Under the pieces are notes generated by a model that saw nothing but the letters and a program-made list of their open reading frames with translations, was not told the origin of the DNA and did no database searches. Below are positions 62,991-64,000 of a stretch of DNA of 64,000 nucleotides, piece by piece; positions within the stretch are counted from its first letter, which is position 1; each line of letters opens with the position of its first letter. This DNA is from Aphelocoma coerulescens (taxonomy: Eukaryota; Chordata; Aves; Passeriformes; Corvidae): the NCBI RefSeq assembly GCF_041296385.1, contig NC_091019.1:15206531-15270530 (forward strand), in the 5' to 3' direction. A program made the translations under genes and the position numbers.

Positions 62991-64000
62991 TGATTTATAG
63001 AAGTTTGGGTTGTTCTGATTTTTCTTTCCTGACGTGTCCAGACACTGTTCACACTTCAGTCTTACCTGGTCAGTTATTTCTGGCAGTTTTTTATCAGTGG
63101 TTTCACTGCTTCTCACTTCACTGTGAACTCGCCTGACTGCAGTGTTTGGTGCCTTCGTTGTTTCATCTTTACAGCGTTGCAGAATAGGTTCTGTATTTGT
63201 GCTGCTCTTTTGTTGGTGATCCTCTCTACAGCTGTCTGCAAAAAGGTGACTTGGGGGTTCTTGTACCCTAAAGTGGCAGCCAGGGGAAATCTGTGGGGAT
63301 GGTGCCCTGGCCTGTGGGAATGGAGCAGCAGGAGTGAGGATAAAGAAATGCAGTGCAGCAATGCAAAGTGGTAGGAGTCTTGCAGAAATGCTGTGTGAAA
63401 GAGACTTGGCATGGGAATTGTAGCAGTGAGCTTTTGGCATAGCAAAAAACTCTAGTCCTGTTTCCACCAAGGTGGGGTATAGGAGGGGAGGAAGGGGAGA
63501 TCCCTGGGTGCAGTGAGGGACAGAAGGGAAGAGCTGAAATAGGTTTGAGGAAACTATTTAGGGTTTCTACCTTGTTATTGCTGCAATCTGTGCCCTCTGA
63601 GCTGGATACAAAAATCCTGCAGTTCCCTGGTGTGGGACAGAGTTGGTGCCAGCTATCCTCAAGCTTCCTTAAGGTGGCAAAGCAGTGGCACAGCTCTAGA
63701 GCAGCTGTGTATGAAGTTCTGATGTATTGGGTTTAACATGACTACCTAAAATGATCCCTGCTTGGTTGTAACATCAAACTAGGACTTCTGGTGTCTGCAA
63801 GGCTTTTTGGCCCTTCATGCCAAAGCAGGATTTAATAGTAAAAAAAATCAAATAACTAAAGCCAGTGGTTTAGTTATTAATTGGTTCTCAAGTATCAGAC
63901 CAAAAGCTTATAAACACTGTCACTTAAATTTATGTTTGCTGCTGAAGTCTTGAGTTATTTTTGATAGTTGCAAATTTACCTTCTACTGTGTGTGATAGAA
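62991..64000. other. Intergenic DNA downstream of RPL27A
   Basis: No gene recognised. A minus-strand open frame of 189 codons (62901-63470) runs antisense over the end of RPL27A, but its product shows no family feature. No repeat is named. Confidence 0.65.

Overview
This is an ordinary piece of vertebrate nuclear genome, most likely from a bird. The evidence is spliced protein-coding exons with GT-AG introns of 270 bp to 16 kb, several decayed CR1 LINE fragments of the avian type, a CpG-island housekeeping promoter, and intronic H/ACA snoRNAs. There are no bacterial-style genes, CRISPR arrays or insertion sequences.

Positions 1-58,500 hold the 3' part of DENND2B (also called ST5) on the + strand. 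Seventeen coding exons between 2,647 and 57,774 join without a frame break into the C-terminal 689 residues of the protein. They cover the end of the disordered region, a basic and acidic linker, and the whole tripartite DENN module (uDENN, cDENN, dDENN). This module is a guanine nucleotide exchange factor for Rab GTPases. The window opens inside an intron, so the 5' exons and main promoter are missing. The stop codon at 57,772-57,774 is followed by a 3' UTR of about 0.7 kb with a textbook poly(A) signal.

Positions 60,060-62,990 hold the complete RPL27A gene, also on the + strand. It has five coding exons (148 residues), a TOP-type start just after the ATG-bearing CpG-island promoter, and two related SNORA3-family H/ACA snoRNAs, one in each of introns 3 and 4. 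The gap between the DENND2B poly(A) site and the RPL27A start is about 1.7 kb.

The rest is intron or intergenic DNA with old CR1 pieces, small tandem repeats, A-runs and no other gene that I can support. I did not find a previously undescribed system. The points most worth checking are: a stop-free, length-270 GC-rich intron inside the dDENN region that could be retained in frame; a DENND2B acceptor whose pyrimidine tract sits about 70 nt upstream behind an A-rich stretch with no intervening AG; a CpG island next to an internal in-frame ATG that could give a short isoform of about 70 kDa; an in-frame alternative acceptor adding 15 residues; and the same-strand orientation of DENND2B and RPL27A, which differs from the human arrangement as I recall it.
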